A stretch of 64,000 bases of DNA. Origin: Massilia rubra. Lineage in GTDB: Bacteria; Pseudomonadota; Gammaproteobacteria; Burkholderiales; Burkholderiaceae_D. Both the position numbers and the translations under genes were made by a program. The notes beneath the pieces were generated by a model that ran no database searches, was not told where the DNA came from, and saw only the letters and a program-made list of their open reading frames with translations. Shown one piece after another: positions 1 through 8,582 of this stretch. The stretch is from positions 140,484 through 204,483 of the forward strand of contig NZ_VUYU01000005.1 in NCBI RefSeq assembly GCF_011682065.1, given 5' to 3'. Position 1 is the first letter of the stretch. Each line of letters starts with the position of its first letter.

Positions 1-1
1 T

Positions 2-454
2 AAAATTCCGGAATCCGTCCTCGTCGTCATCCACACGCCCGCGCTCGAGGTGCTGCTCATCGAGCGCGCCGACAAGCCGGGATTCTGGCAGTCCGTCACC
101 GGTTCGCTCGACGCGCCCGATGAACCGCTGCCGGACACCGCCGCGCGCGAACTGTTCGAGGAAACCGGGATCGTGGCCGATGGCGGCCGCATCGCACTGT
201 GCGACTGGCATTTGTCGAATATTTATGAGATTTACCCGGTCTGGCGGCACCGCTACGCGCCGGGTGTGACGCACAACACCGAACATGTGTTCAGCGTGTG
301 CGTACCGCGCGAGACGCCCATTGTGTTGAGCGCGCGCGAGCATTTGCAGCATGTCTGGCTGCCTCACGTGGAGGCGGCCGACCGCTGTTTTTCATCGTCC
401 AACGCGGAAGCGATTTTGCAACTGCCGCGTCGGCTACCGCGCGGGGTTAGCTGA
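2..454 (+). CDS. nudB: Dihydroneopterin triphosphate diphosphatase-like Nudix hydrolase (5' end outside window)
   Basis: Nudix hydrolase that likely removes pyrophosphate from dihydroneopterin triphosphate in folate synthesis. The frame is open from the window edge and reads KIPESVLVVIHTPALEVLL, then the WQSVTGS signature typical of NudB. The Nudix box follows (G-S-L-D with E, then RELFEETGI) with one extra residue before the first Glu, which I believe is common in betaproteobacterial NudB. Only a few N-terminal residues should be missing, because NudB is about 150 residues and 150 codons are present here. The GTG at position 50 lies inside the conserved beta strand and is not the real start. 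It converges with the RTX gene that follows. Family assignment is firm; substrate is inferred from the NudB-like motifs. Confidence 0.85.
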   Translation, partial: KIPESVLVVIHTPALEVLLIERADKPGFWQSVTGSLDAPDEPLPDTAARELFEETGIVADGGRIALCDWHLSNIYEIYPVWRHRYAPGVTHNTEHVFSVCVPRETPIVLSAREHLQHVWLPHVEAADRCFSSSNAEAILQLPRRLPRGVS

Positions 455-479
455 GCGGCAGGGCAGGGTTGCCGATGCC

Positions 480-2471
480 TTAGGCGATTGGCATCGTGTT
501 GCCAATCAGTGCTATATCGACCTCCGCCGACGGCGTCTCCAGCCACGCCGCGCTGGCCGGGACCGGCGTGGTATCGGCCAGCAGCTCGGCCTTGATGCGT
601 GCCAGATCCCATGTCACGCCATCGGCAAAACTGATTTTCTGCAGTGGATTGTACCAATTCGATGTTTCTTGCCATATGAAGCTCTCCACCCGAATCTGGT
701 CGGTGGTGCCGGCGATCTTGATGAGCAGGGCGTGGCCCGCTGCGCTCAGTTGCAGATCGCTGCCAGCAATGCCGGCCTTGAACTGCAGCGTATTGACCGT
801 GGTGGGGCTTGACTCCGCTTCGCTGGCCTTGACCGTATCCTGGCCGTCGCCCTTGCCGAACACGTAGGTATCGTTGCCCAAGCCGCCCTGAAGCTCATCC
901 ACTCCCTTGCCACCATCGAGCGTATCGTTGCCGACCGCGCCATTCAAGATGTCATTCCCACCACGACCAGTTATCTTGTCGTCAGCGTTGGTGCCGCCAA
1001 TCATGTCATCAATTTCTGTTCCATTGAACAACTTGGCCTCAATTGCCGGGAGATCCCAGCTGGTGCCATCGGGGAAGGTAATCCGTTGCAAGGTATTGTG
1101 GGGATTGGCTGTCGTTCCGTCTGTCAGAAAAGTGGGAAAAGAGATCTGTCCACTTCCGTCGAGGAACCTGACCATCAACGTCGTTGCCCCACTCCTCAGT
1201 TGAATATCGTCGGGAAGTATGCCCGCTTTGAATTGCAGCGTGTTAAATCCATTTCCTATTGAGCTGCCGACGAAATCGACATCATCGTGCCCGTCTCCAT
1301 GGCTGTATACATACGTATCGTCGCCCGCGCCGCCTTGGATCATGTCTGCTCCGGCGCCGCCCTCCAGCGTGTCGTTGCCTCCGGCGCCAAAAAGCCGGTC
1401 CGCCCCATCCTGGCCGTAGAGTCGGTCGTTGCCCCCTGTGCCATTGAGCGTGTCGTCAGCGCTGGTTCCTGCATACAACTTCGCATTGATGGCCGCCAGG
1501 TTCCAGCTACTGCCGTCGGCGAAGAGGAACTGCTGCAGCGGGTTGGTGTAGGTATTGGCAGCCGGTAGGGGCACGTAACCATGTGCCGTCAACTGGTCGG
1601 TGCCGCCTTTGATCTTGATGATCAGCGTACTCTCGTTCGCCGTCAGTTCAATGTCGCTGGGCAGCACGCCTGCCTTGAACGAGAGCGTGTCGACCGAGCC
1701 CGTTTGCTGGTCAAGGTCGGTAACGATGGTGTCCTGGCCGTCGCCTTTGCCGAACACATACGTGTCGTTGCCGGCGCCACCATACAGGCGATCGTTGCCA
1801 GTGCCGCCATCGAGGGTGTCGTTGCCGCCGTCGCCGCTGAGAGAGTCGTTGCCGCTGCCGCCGTCGAGGACATCGTTCCCCGTTTTGCCGCTGAGCGCAT
1901 CGTCGCCAGCGCGGCCGCTGATGCGATCGTCCAGGTAGGTGCCGTTGCGCGTGTCGGCCAATTCGGTGCCGGCGTACAGGGCCGTGCTGATGGCCGCCAG
2001 GTCCCAGGTAGTCCCGTTCGCAAACGCCATTTGCTGGAGTGGATTGGCGGTGTTGGTCATGCTATTGCCGTACAGGAAACCGTCGATCCGCACCTGATCG
2101 GTGCTGCCGATGAGATTGATGAGCAAGGAATTACCGCTCATGTCGAATGCGATATCGGCCGGCAGCACGCCAGCCTTGAAGCGCAGGGTGTTGATCTCGC
2201 CGAGCGGGCGCACGCCGGCGTCGAATACGATATCGCGCCCGTCGCCGCGCCCGAAGAGGTAGGTATCGTTGCCGCGGCCGCCATCCATGATGTCGTTGCC
2301 GGCACCTCCGTCGAGGGTGTCGTTGCCGGCCAGGCCGTACAGCTTATCGGCGCCGGCCAGGCCGTTGAGGACGTCGTCGGTATCGCCGCCGGTAAGGGTG
2401 TCGTTGCCCGCAGTGCCGAGATAGGCTGCCGCGGTGACGGAAAGAAGGGCGTCGCGCGTGTTGGTATGCAT
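480..2471 (-). CDS. RTX calcium-binding repeat protein with haemolysin-type calcium-binding-related modules (663 aa)
   Basis: Extracellular-type repeat protein built from four modules. Each module has nonapeptide RTX repeats (GGxGNDxLx, for example GAGNDTLDGG near residues 47-60), a Y-(L/V)-F-G-(R/K)-GDG-x-D link, and a haemolysin-type calcium-binding-related domain (NTLRFKAGVLPADI around residues 94-107, then NPLQQMxFANGTTWDL near 143-157). The repeats should bind Ca2+ in beta-rolls outside the cell. There is no Sec signal, and the short C-terminal tail (about 25 residues ending MPIA) resembles type I secretion substrates. No type I transporter genes are in the window. No enzymatic domain is visible, so it could be an adhesin or matrix protein. 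It is paralogous to the next minus-strand gene, with closest similarity in the first module. The start ATG lies at 2469-2471, downstream of an A/T-rich intergenic stretch. Confidence 0.85.
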   Translation of the reverse strand: MHTNTRDALLSVTAAAYLGTAGNDTLTGGDTDDVLNGLAGADKLYGLAGNDTLDGGAGNDIMDGGRGNDTYLFGRGDGRDIVFDAGVRPLGEINTLRFKAGVLPADIAFDMSGNSLLINLIGSTDQVRIDGFLYGNSMTNTANPLQQMAFANGTTWDLAAISTALYAGTELADTRNGTYLDDRISGRAGDDALSGKTGNDVLDGGSGNDSLSGDGGNDTLDGGTGNDRLYGGAGNDTYVFGKGDGQDTIVTDLDQQTGSVDTLSFKAGVLPSDIELTANESTLIIKIKGGTDQLTAHGYVPLPAANTYTNPLQQFLFADGSSWNLAAINAKLYAGTSADDTLNGTGGNDRLYGQDGADRLFGAGGNDTLEGGAGADMIQGGAGDDTYVYSHGDGHDDVDFVGSSIGNGFNTLQFKAGILPDDIQLRSGATTLMVRFLDGSGQISFPTFLTDGTTANPHNTLQRITFPDGTSWDLPAIEAKLFNGTEIDDMIGGTNADDKITGRGGNDILNGAVGNDTLDGGKGVDELQGGLGNDTYVFGKGDGQDTVKASEAESSPTTVNTLQFKAGIAGSDLQLSAAGHALLIKIAGTTDQIRVESFIWQETSNWYNPLQKISFADGVTWDLARIKAELLADTTPVPASAAWLETPSAEVDIALIGNTMPIA

Positions 2472-2725
2472 GTGATTTTCTGGGTTATTGTTGAGCTTGC
2501 CGATATGGCTATCTACATTGTCAATTTTGAGAAACTTGACTTTAAGATAATATCACTATGGAAATTAATTCGAAATGAAATCTTAACATTTGAATAATTT
2601 GAAGGAAGGCGATCCGACCGGCATGCCGGGCGCCGGCCGGATCGGCGCTCCCGCGACTGCGCGCAGGATGCGCCAGCGGAAACCGGGCGGCAGGGTGCTG
2701 GCCAGTTTCCCGCTTTTTGCCAGGC

Positions 2726-5700
2726 TTACATCACGAGCGGCACGGCGAGGCCGACCAGGCCGATGTCCAGTTCGGGCGCCGCCATGCTGGCGAACGATGG
2801 CGATACCGGGGCCGGTGTGCTGTCGGCCACCAGTTCCGCATTGATCCTGGCCAGATCCCAGCTGACGCCATCGGCGAACTTGATCTGTTGCAGCGGATTG
2901 GCCGGATTCGGCGTGCTCGTTTGCGACAGGAAGTTGTAGACCGTCAGCTGGTCGGTGCCGCCGGCGATCTTGATCACCAGGCTGGTGCCCGACTTGCCCA
3001 GTTGCAGATCGGCGCCGGCGATGCCAGCGTCGAATTGCAGGGTGTCGATCTCGCCCGCTGCCGTGCTGTTGTTCCCGGACAAAATGTCCTGGCCATCGCC
3101 CTTGCCGAACAGGTAAGTGTCGTTGCCACTGCCGCCGTTGATCTGGTCGTCGCCGTTGCCGCCACGGATAGTATCGTTGCCGGCCTTGCCGTCGATCGTA
3201 TCGTTGCCACCCTGACCATTGATGACGTCGGACTTGAAGGTGCCTCTGATCTCCTCGGCGCCGCCGGTGCCGGCGTACAGCACGCTTTCCACCTTTGCCA
3301 GGTTCCATACGGTGCCGTCGGCGAAGCGAATTACTTGCAGCGGGTTACCGGCGTTGGCGGTATCGTCCTGGGCCAGGAAACTGCCGACCTGGACCTGATC
3401 GCTGCCGCCAGCGATCTTGATGAGCAGATTGTCGTACGACGTTGCCAGCGTGATGTCCGCTGGTGCAATGCCCGCCTTGAACTGCAGCACGTCGACCTTG
3501 CCAAGCGAATAATCGTAGGTGGGCATCAAGGTATCGACGCCATCGCCGCGACCGAACAGATAGGTATCGCTGTCGCCGCCGCCTTTGATCGTGTCGTTGC
3601 CCAGGCCGCCATCGATGGTATCGTTGCCAGCGTTGCCTTCCAGGAAATCATTCCCGCCCAAACCGAACATGATATTGGCATTCGCGGTGCCGGATACGCG
3701 GTCCGCGCCGGCGCTGCCGCCGTACAGCTGCGATTCGATCTTGGCCAGGTTCCAGGCGGTGCCGTCGGCAAAGCGAATCTGCTGCAGTGCATTGATGTCG
3801 GTGCTGGTATCGTGATTGGGCATGAATTGCTCGACCGTCACCTGATCGGCGCTGCCCTTGATCTTGACCACCAGGGCGCTGTAGGGCGACGCTTCGAGCA
3901 GCACGTCACCCGGCAGCACGCCTTGCTTGAACTGCAGCGTGTCGATGCCGCCGCGGTTGTAGACGGTGATGTTGTCCTGGCCATCGCCTTTGCCGAACAG
4001 GAAGGTATCGTTGCCGTCACCGCCGTTGAGGGTGTCGTTGCCGCTACCGCCATCGAGGGTGTCGTTGCCGGCGCGGCCTTCGAGCCTGTCAGCGCCACCG
4101 AGCCCATTGATCAGGTCGGCGCCGCTGGTGCCGCTGATGGTGTCGTCGGCGTCGCTGGTGGCGTTCAGTTTGGCGAGAATGGCGGCGGCGTCCCAGCTTG
4201 TGCCGTCATCGAAACGGATTTGCTGCAGCGGATTGAAGGAATTGCCGATATCGTCGCCATTGAGGAAGAAACTGACCGTGACCTTGTCGGTGCTGCCCTT
4301 GATGCTGACGATCAGGTCCGACAGGTAGCGGCTCAGGATAACGTCGCCAGTGGCGATGCCAGCCTTCAATTGCAGGGTATTGAGCTTGCCTGGCGCAGCA
4401 TCGTCCACGGCGCGGATATCGTCCTGGCCATCGCCTTTGCCGAACAGATAGGTATCGTTGCCGATGCCGCCATTGATGACATCATTGCCCGCACCGCCAT
4501 CGATGGTGTCGTCGCCGCCTTTGCCGTCGATCCAGTCGTTGCCGCCCTGGCCGCTGATCAACTCGCCTTTGACCGTGCCTTCGAGGCGGTCGGCATCCTT
4601 GGTTCCCGAATACAAGGCAGCTTGCATGGCAGCCAGGTTCCAGGTCGTGCCGTCCGCAAATTTGACTTCCTGCACTGGATTGTAGGGCAGGGCCGGGTCG
4701 TTTTGGCTCAGGAAACCCTCGATCGTCACCTGGTCCGAGCTATCCTTGAGCTTGAACACCACGCCGCCATAGCCAACCGGGCCCGGGGTGACGATGACGT
4801 CACCCGGCAAGACGCCCTCCTTGAACTGGAGCGTGCCGATGCGGCCAGGTTCAAGGCTCCTGCCTGTCGAGATGGTGTCCTGGCCGTCGCCTTTGCCGAA
4901 CAGATACACGTCCTTGCCGAAGCCGCCCGTGAGGCTGTCGTTGCCGGCGCCGCCGTCGAGCGTGTCATTGCCATCCTCGCCATACAGATCGTCGTTGCCG
5001 CTGTTGCCCAGCAACAGATCGTTATCGCGCCCGCCTTCCAGGCGATCATTGTCCGCGCCGCCATCGAGCGAGTCGCTTCCCGAGGCGCCATACAGCCGGT
5101 CATCGCCGGCGCCGCCGTCGAGCTTATCGTCGCCCTCGTCGCCCGACAGGCTGTCGTTGCCGCTTGCGCCGGACAATTCGTCGTTGCCGAGACCGCCGAT
5201 CAGGGTGTCGGCGTCGGCGCCGCCATCGATGGTGTCGTTGCCAGCTTTGCCGTCGAGCAGGTCATTGCCGCCCAGGCCGGTCATGGCGTCGCCCAGATAC
5301 GTACCGGCGCGCACGTCGGCACTGGCGGTGCCGGCATACAACTTGGCCTGGATCTCGGGAAGATTCCATGTATTGCCGTCGGCAAAGATAATCTGTTGCA
5401 GCGGATTGGCGGTGTTGGTCGTGGAGTTTCCATACAGGAAACCATCGACCCGGAACTGGTCGCTGGTGCCGGCAATGTTGATCAGCAAGGAGCTGCCGCT
5501 CATGTCGAAAGCCAGGTCGGACGGCAGCACGCCGTCCTTCAGGCGCAAGGTATTGACTTCGCTCATGGGACGCACATCGGTCATGTAGACGATGTCGCGG
5601 CCGTCGCCACGGCCGAACAGGTAGGCATCGTTGCCCAGGCCGCCATTGAGGAAGTCGTTGCCGGCGCCGCCGTCGAGGATGTCGTTGCCGGCCAGGCCGA

Positions 5701-5830
5701 ACAACTGGTCGTTGCCGGCCAGGCCGATCAGGGTGTCATCGGCTGCGCCGCCGTTGAGCGTGTCATTGCCGGCCGTGCCGTTGAGCTGGGTGGTGATTGC
5801 AGCGTTGATCGTGGTCGTAGTCAGGGGCAT
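2726..5830 (-). CDS. Large RTX calcium-binding repeat protein (1034 aa), paralogue of its neighbour
   Basis: Six-module relative of the 663-residue protein. Each module carries RTX nonapeptides, a FGKGDGQD or FGRGDG link, a calcium-binding-related domain (for example TLQFKQGVLPGDV) and a closing (I/V)-x-FADGTxWNLA segment. One long RTX run lies at about residues 165-290 and alternates SGNDSLSGD-like units. The tail ends LDIGLVGLAVPLVM and parallels the LIGNTMPIA end of its neighbour, suggesting a shared C-terminal export signal. No Sec signal or catalytic domain is seen. An AGAAAG-like ribosome site precedes the ATG at 5828-5830. The 254 bp between the two RTX genes contain no gene and are notably A/T-rich next to the downstream gene, so each gene may have its own promoter. 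A type I-secreted adhesin or matrix role is inference. Confidence 0.85.
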   Translation of the reverse strand: MPLTTTTINAAITTQLNGTAGNDTLNGGAADDTLIGLAGNDQLFGLAGNDILDGGAGNDFLNGGLGNDAYLFGRGDGRDIVYMTDVRPMSEVNTLRLKDGVLPSDLAFDMSGSSLLINIAGTSDQFRVDGFLYGNSTTNTANPLQQIIFADGNTWNLPEIQAKLYAGTASADVRAGTYLGDAMTGLGGNDLLDGKAGNDTIDGGADADTLIGGLGNDELSGASGNDSLSGDEGDDKLDGGAGDDRLYGASGSDSLDGGADNDRLEGGRDNDLLLGNSGNDDLYGEDGNDTLDGGAGNDSLTGGFGKDVYLFGKGDGQDTISTGRSLEPGRIGTLQFKEGVLPGDVIVTPGPVGYGGVVFKLKDSSDQVTIEGFLSQNDPALPYNPVQEVKFADGTTWNLAAMQAALYSGTKDADRLEGTVKGELISGQGGNDWIDGKGGDDTIDGGAGNDVINGGIGNDTYLFGKGDGQDDIRAVDDAAPGKLNTLQLKAGIATGDVILSRYLSDLIVSIKGSTDKVTVSFFLNGDDIGNSFNPLQQIRFDDGTSWDAAAILAKLNATSDADDTISGTSGADLINGLGGADRLEGRAGNDTLDGGSGNDTLNGGDGNDTFLFGKGDGQDNITVYNRGGIDTLQFKQGVLPGDVLLEASPYSALVVKIKGSADQVTVEQFMPNHDTSTDINALQQIRFADGTAWNLAKIESQLYGGSAGADRVSGTANANIMFGLGGNDFLEGNAGNDTIDGGLGNDTIKGGGDSDTYLFGRGDGVDTLMPTYDYSLGKVDVLQFKAGIAPADITLATSYDNLLIKIAGGSDQVQVGSFLAQDDTANAGNPLQVIRFADGTVWNLAKVESVLYAGTGGAEEIRGTFKSDVINGQGGNDTIDGKAGNDTIRGGNGDDQINGGSGNDTYLFGKGDGQDILSGNNSTAAGEIDTLQFDAGIAGADLQLGKSGTSLVIKIAGGTDQLTVYNFLSQTSTPNPANPLQQIKFADGVSWDLARINAELVADSTPAPVSPSFASMAAPELDIGLVGLAVPLVM

Positions 5831-6040
5831 GAATTTCTTTCTGGCGGTGGAGAGGTCGATTAAGTGGAGCGGAATTGCTTGGACAGCATGAGGAAGTCAG
5901 CGTGTCGCTTGGCATCTCTTCAATTGTGTACGTGCAGAAAAAATATCATCTGAGCAATGACGTCAAACTTCAAATTTGAGGAAAATAATCAACTGCGACA
6001 ACACCTGATTTCTTTACAGCAGTGCGAGAAAAACAGATAT

Positions 6041-6088
6041 GCAAGTGCAAAATAATTCGTTCCGTTTCCGGCGCGCCCGCGCTAGGCT
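6041..6088 (+). promoter_or_regulatory. Candidate sulfur-regulon promoter of epsC
   Basis: The stretch AAGTGCAAAATAATTCGTT (from 6043) is followed by a -10-like TAGGCT at 6083-6088. The same pattern occurs before ssuE: a GCAAAA-NN-ATTCGTT block, with the TTCGTT and TAGSCT elements exactly 27 bp apart start to start. A -35-like TTCCGT sits 17 bp before TAGGCT. If this is the promoter, transcription would begin at about the ATG at 6095, giving a leaderless message. A CysB/Cbl/SsuR-type activator site is inference. Confidence 0.4.
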
Positions 6089-6094
6089 CGGATC

Positions 6095-7018
6095 ATGAAA
6101 AACGACCTTCCCGAACCTGCCAGCTGCCGCGCGCCGCACTGGAACCTTGGCCCCGTGATCGAGCAACTGCGCGTCTCACGCGAAGCCACGCATAACATCC
6201 GCCACCACGGGCGGGTGCGCGAGTTGCCCTCGCGCGAAGCCCTCACCGTCATCGTCAATGGTCTGTCGGCAGCGCTGTTCCCGACCCATTACGGACGCCC
6301 CAACCTGACCGACGAAAGCATCGACTACTTTGTCGGCGACACCCTCACCACCACCCTGAACCGGCTGGTCGAACAGGTACGCCGCGGTTTGCTGTTTTCG
6401 GCCGCGCCGGATCTCGCCGGCGACGAAGAGCTGGAGCAGCAGGCAGCGGCCATCACGCGCGACTTCGCCGCCGCCCTGCCGGACATCCGCGCGCTGCTGG
6501 TGTCGGACGTGCAGGCCGCGCTGGCGGGCGACCCGGCCGCCACCTCGGTGGCCGAGATCATGCTGTGCTACCCCGGCACCATCGCCATCCTGTACTACCG
6601 CTTCGCGCACCGCCTGCACCAGCTGGGGGTGCCGTTCCTGGCGCGCCTGGTGTCGGACATCGGCCACTCGCTGACCGGAATCGACATCCATCCGGGCGCG
6701 CGCATCGGCCCGAGCTTCTTTATCGATCACGGCACCGGCGTGGTCATTGGCGAGACGGCCATCATCGGCCAGCGCGTGCGCCTGTACCAGGCCGTGACGC
6801 TGGGCGCGAAGCGCTTCCCGGCCGACCAGAACGGGGTCCTGATCAAGGGCGTGGCGCGCCATCCGATCGTCGAGGATGACGTGGTGATTTATGCGGGAGC
6901 GACCATTTTGGGACGGATTACCATCGGCGCCGGTTCGACCATCGGCGGCAATGTGTGGCTGACCGACAGCGTGGCGCCGGGCAGCACGGTGTCGCAGGCG
7001 CAGATGCGCAGCGACTAG
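6095..7018 (+). CDS. epsC: Serine O-acetyltransferase, EpsC type (307 aa)
   Basis: Acetylates L-serine with acetyl-CoA to give O-acetylserine, the cysteine precursor. The N-terminal helical part (about residues 1-180) includes RVRELPSREAL and DYFVGDTL, typical of EpsC. The left-handed beta-helix (about 185-300) shows hexapeptide repeats, with the catalytic-site region DIHPGARIGPSFFIDHGTG and the cofactor loop LGAKRFP. Length suits EpsC, which is longer at the N-terminus than gamma-proteobacterial CysE. The chosen ATG at 6095 has no clear Shine-Dalgarno sequence and sits right after a promoter-like element. It is convergent with the sulfonate importer operon, with only 20 bp between, which fits a sulfur-assimilation neighbourhood. 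Confidence 0.92.
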   Translation: MKNDLPEPASCRAPHWNLGPVIEQLRVSREATHNIRHHGRVRELPSREALTVIVNGLSAALFPTHYGRPNLTDESIDYFVGDTLTTTLNRLVEQVRRGLLFSAAPDLAGDEELEQQAAAITRDFAAALPDIRALLVSDVQAALAGDPAATSVAEIMLCYPGTIAILYYRFAHRLHQLGVPFLARLVSDIGHSLTGIDIHPGARIGPSFFIDHGTGVVIGETAIIGQRVRLYQAVTLGAKRFPADQNGVLIKGVARHPIVEDDVVIYAGATILGRITIGAGSTIGGNVWLTDSVAPGSTVSQAQMRSD

Positions 7019-7038
7019 CGCGTTACTCCAGTCATTAT

Positions 7039-7773
7039 TCAGATCGCGTGCGCCACTTCCAGGCGGTGGAGTATCGCCACCTTGAGCGGCGTTTGCGCGC
7101 TGTCGTTGCGCAGGCGAGGGCGCGCCAGCGGCACCGCAAATTCAGCCGCCACCGGACCGGCGGCGCTATCGAGCAGCAGCACGCGGTCGCTCAGGTGCAG
7201 CGCTTCGTCGATGTCGTGCGTGACCAGCAGCAAGGTGAGCGCATGTTCGCGCGCCACGCGCGTGAGCAAATGCTGCAGCTTCATGCGGGTAAACGCATCG
7301 ACCGCCGAAAACGGTTCGTCCAGCAGCAGCACGCGCGGACGCCCGAACAGGCCGCGCGCGATCGCCACGCGTTGCGCCTGCCCGCCCGAGAGCTGCTTGG
7401 GCAGCGCGCCGGCATAACCCTCCAGCCCCACTTCTTCCAGCAGGCGTTCCATCGCACCGTCGTTGCTTGCGGCCGCGCCCTGGCCGAAGGCGATGTTCTG
7501 GCCCACCGTCAGCCACGGGAACAGGCGCGGTTCCTGGAAGATCACGCCGATGTCGCGGTGCACGCCCGTCTGCGCCACGCCATCGTGCAGCACCTGGCCT
7601 TGATACGCGCGGTCCAGCCCCGCCGCGATCGACAGCAAGGTGCTCTTGCCGCAGCCGCTGGCGCCGATCAGGCTGACGATCTCGCCGGCGTGCAGCCGCA
7701 GGTGGGTGTCGCGCAGCACCTGGCGCGCGCCGTGGCGCTTGTCGGCGATGTGGACCTCGAGCAGTGCTGTCAT
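7039..7773 (-). CDS. ssuB: SsuB-like ABC transporter ATPase
   Basis: ATP-hydrolysing subunit of an importer for aliphatic sulfonates, taurine or related organosulfur compounds. Visible motifs are Walker A (GASGCGKST, about residues 37-45), Q-loop (FQEPRLFPW), signature LSGGQAQRVAIARGL, Walker B (RVLLLDEPFSAVDA) and the H-loop Thr-His (LLVTHDIDEAL). The FPWLTV segment after the Q-loop is characteristic of the SsuB/TauB/NrtD family. Its start overlaps the permease stop by 4 bp, indicating translational coupling. It is the last gene of the minus-strand sulfur operon beginning at 14505. Substrate cannot be fixed from sequence. A second SsuB is encoded at 18293-19051. Confidence 0.88.
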   Translation of the reverse strand: MTALLEVHIADKRHGARQVLRDTHLRLHAGEIVSLIGASGCGKSTLLSIAAGLDRAYQGQVLHDGVAQTGVHRDIGVIFQEPRLFPWLTVGQNIAFGQGAAASNDGAMERLLEEVGLEGYAGALPKQLSGGQAQRVAIARGLFGRPRVLLLDEPFSAVDAFTRMKLQHLLTRVAREHALTLLLVTHDIDEALHLSDRVLLLDSAAGPVAAEFAVPLARPRLRNDSAQTPLKVAILHRLEVAHAI

Positions 7774-8579
7774 GCGGCGTCCCGCTCGACATGGTTGTCG
7801 CGCCAGGCCAGCAGATGCTTTTCAACGAGCTGCATCACGCTGTCGCTGGCTTTGCCCAGCACCGCCAGCAGCACGATGGCGGCGAGGACGATGTCGGCGC
7901 GGCTGGTTTCGCGTCCGTCCGAGAGCAGGTAGCCGAGGCCTTTGCTGGCGGCGATCAGTTCGGCCGCCACCATGAACATCCACGCCAGGGAGAGGCCATT
8001 GCGCAGGCCCGTCATCAAGGCCGGCAGCGCGGCCGGCAGCAGCACCCGGCGCGCCAGCGCGAACCGGCCTAATTGATACAGCCTTGCCACTTCGACCAGC
8101 TTGCGGTCGACACCGCGAATGCCGGAGATGACGCCCATGTAGACCGGGAAGAAGGCGCCGATTGCGATCAGCACCAGTTTGGGCAGCTCGTCGATGCCGA
8201 ACCACAGCAGCAGCAAGGGCACCCAGGCCAGCGAGGGAATCGAGCGCAGCGCCTGGAAGGTCGGATCGAGCAGCGCTTCGGTGCGCCTGCTCAACGCCAC
8301 CGCCGCGCCCAGCACCACCGCGAGGCCGGCGCCGGCCGCAAAACCGGCCAGTACGCGCGCACTGCTTGCCGCCACGTGCGCGGCCAGCCCATTCTGCGCC
8401 AGGTAGAGCAGGGTGCGCAGGATCTCGCTCGGCGCCGGCAGCAGGTTGGCGGGAATGAGGCCGCTGCGTGCGCCCGCTTCGGCGGCCAGCAACAGGGCGC
8501 CCGGCGCCACCAGGCCGAGCGGCACGCGCAGGGCCGGGCCGCGCGCTGGCGCCGGCAAGCCCAGGGAATGGGTCGTCAT
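7770..8579 (-). CDS. ssuC: SsuC-like ABC transporter permease
   Basis: Inner-membrane permease of the BPD_transp_1 fold with about six hydrophobic segments across 269 residues. Family features include the substrate-path stretch RSIPSLAWVPLLLLWFGI and the coupling EAA-like loop (VEVARLYQLGRFALARRVLLPAALPALMTG, split by a few variable residues). It pairs with the ATPase it overlaps and the binding protein 3 bp upstream at 8583. This set differs in sequence from the ssuABC set at 15.3-19 kb, so the two importers probably have different organosulfur ligands. Confidence 0.88.
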   Translation of the reverse strand: MTTHSLGLPAPARGPALRVPLGLVAPGALLLAAEAGARSGLIPANLLPAPSEILRTLLYLAQNGLAAHVAASSARVLAGFAAGAGLAVVLGAAVALSRRTEALLDPTFQALRSIPSLAWVPLLLLWFGIDELPKLVLIAIGAFFPVYMGVISGIRGVDRKLVEVARLYQLGRFALARRVLLPAALPALMTGLRNGLSLAWMFMVAAELIAASKGLGYLLSDGRETSRADIVLAAIVLLAVLGKASDSVMQLVEKHLLAWRDNHVERDAA

Positions 8580-8582
8580 GGC

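Noticed and set aside
480-5830. Regularly spaced short repeats that could suggest a CRISPR array
   Set aside because: The 27-bp periodicity follows RTX nonapeptide codons; there are no unique spacers or cas genes.
2717-5863. A 1048-residue open frame on the plus strand opposite the larger RTX gene
   Set aside because: It mirrors the codon periodicity of the Gly/Asp/Asn-rich repeats, has a Val/Ala/Ile-dominated composition, and no domain. The minus-strand RTX repeats are unmistakable.
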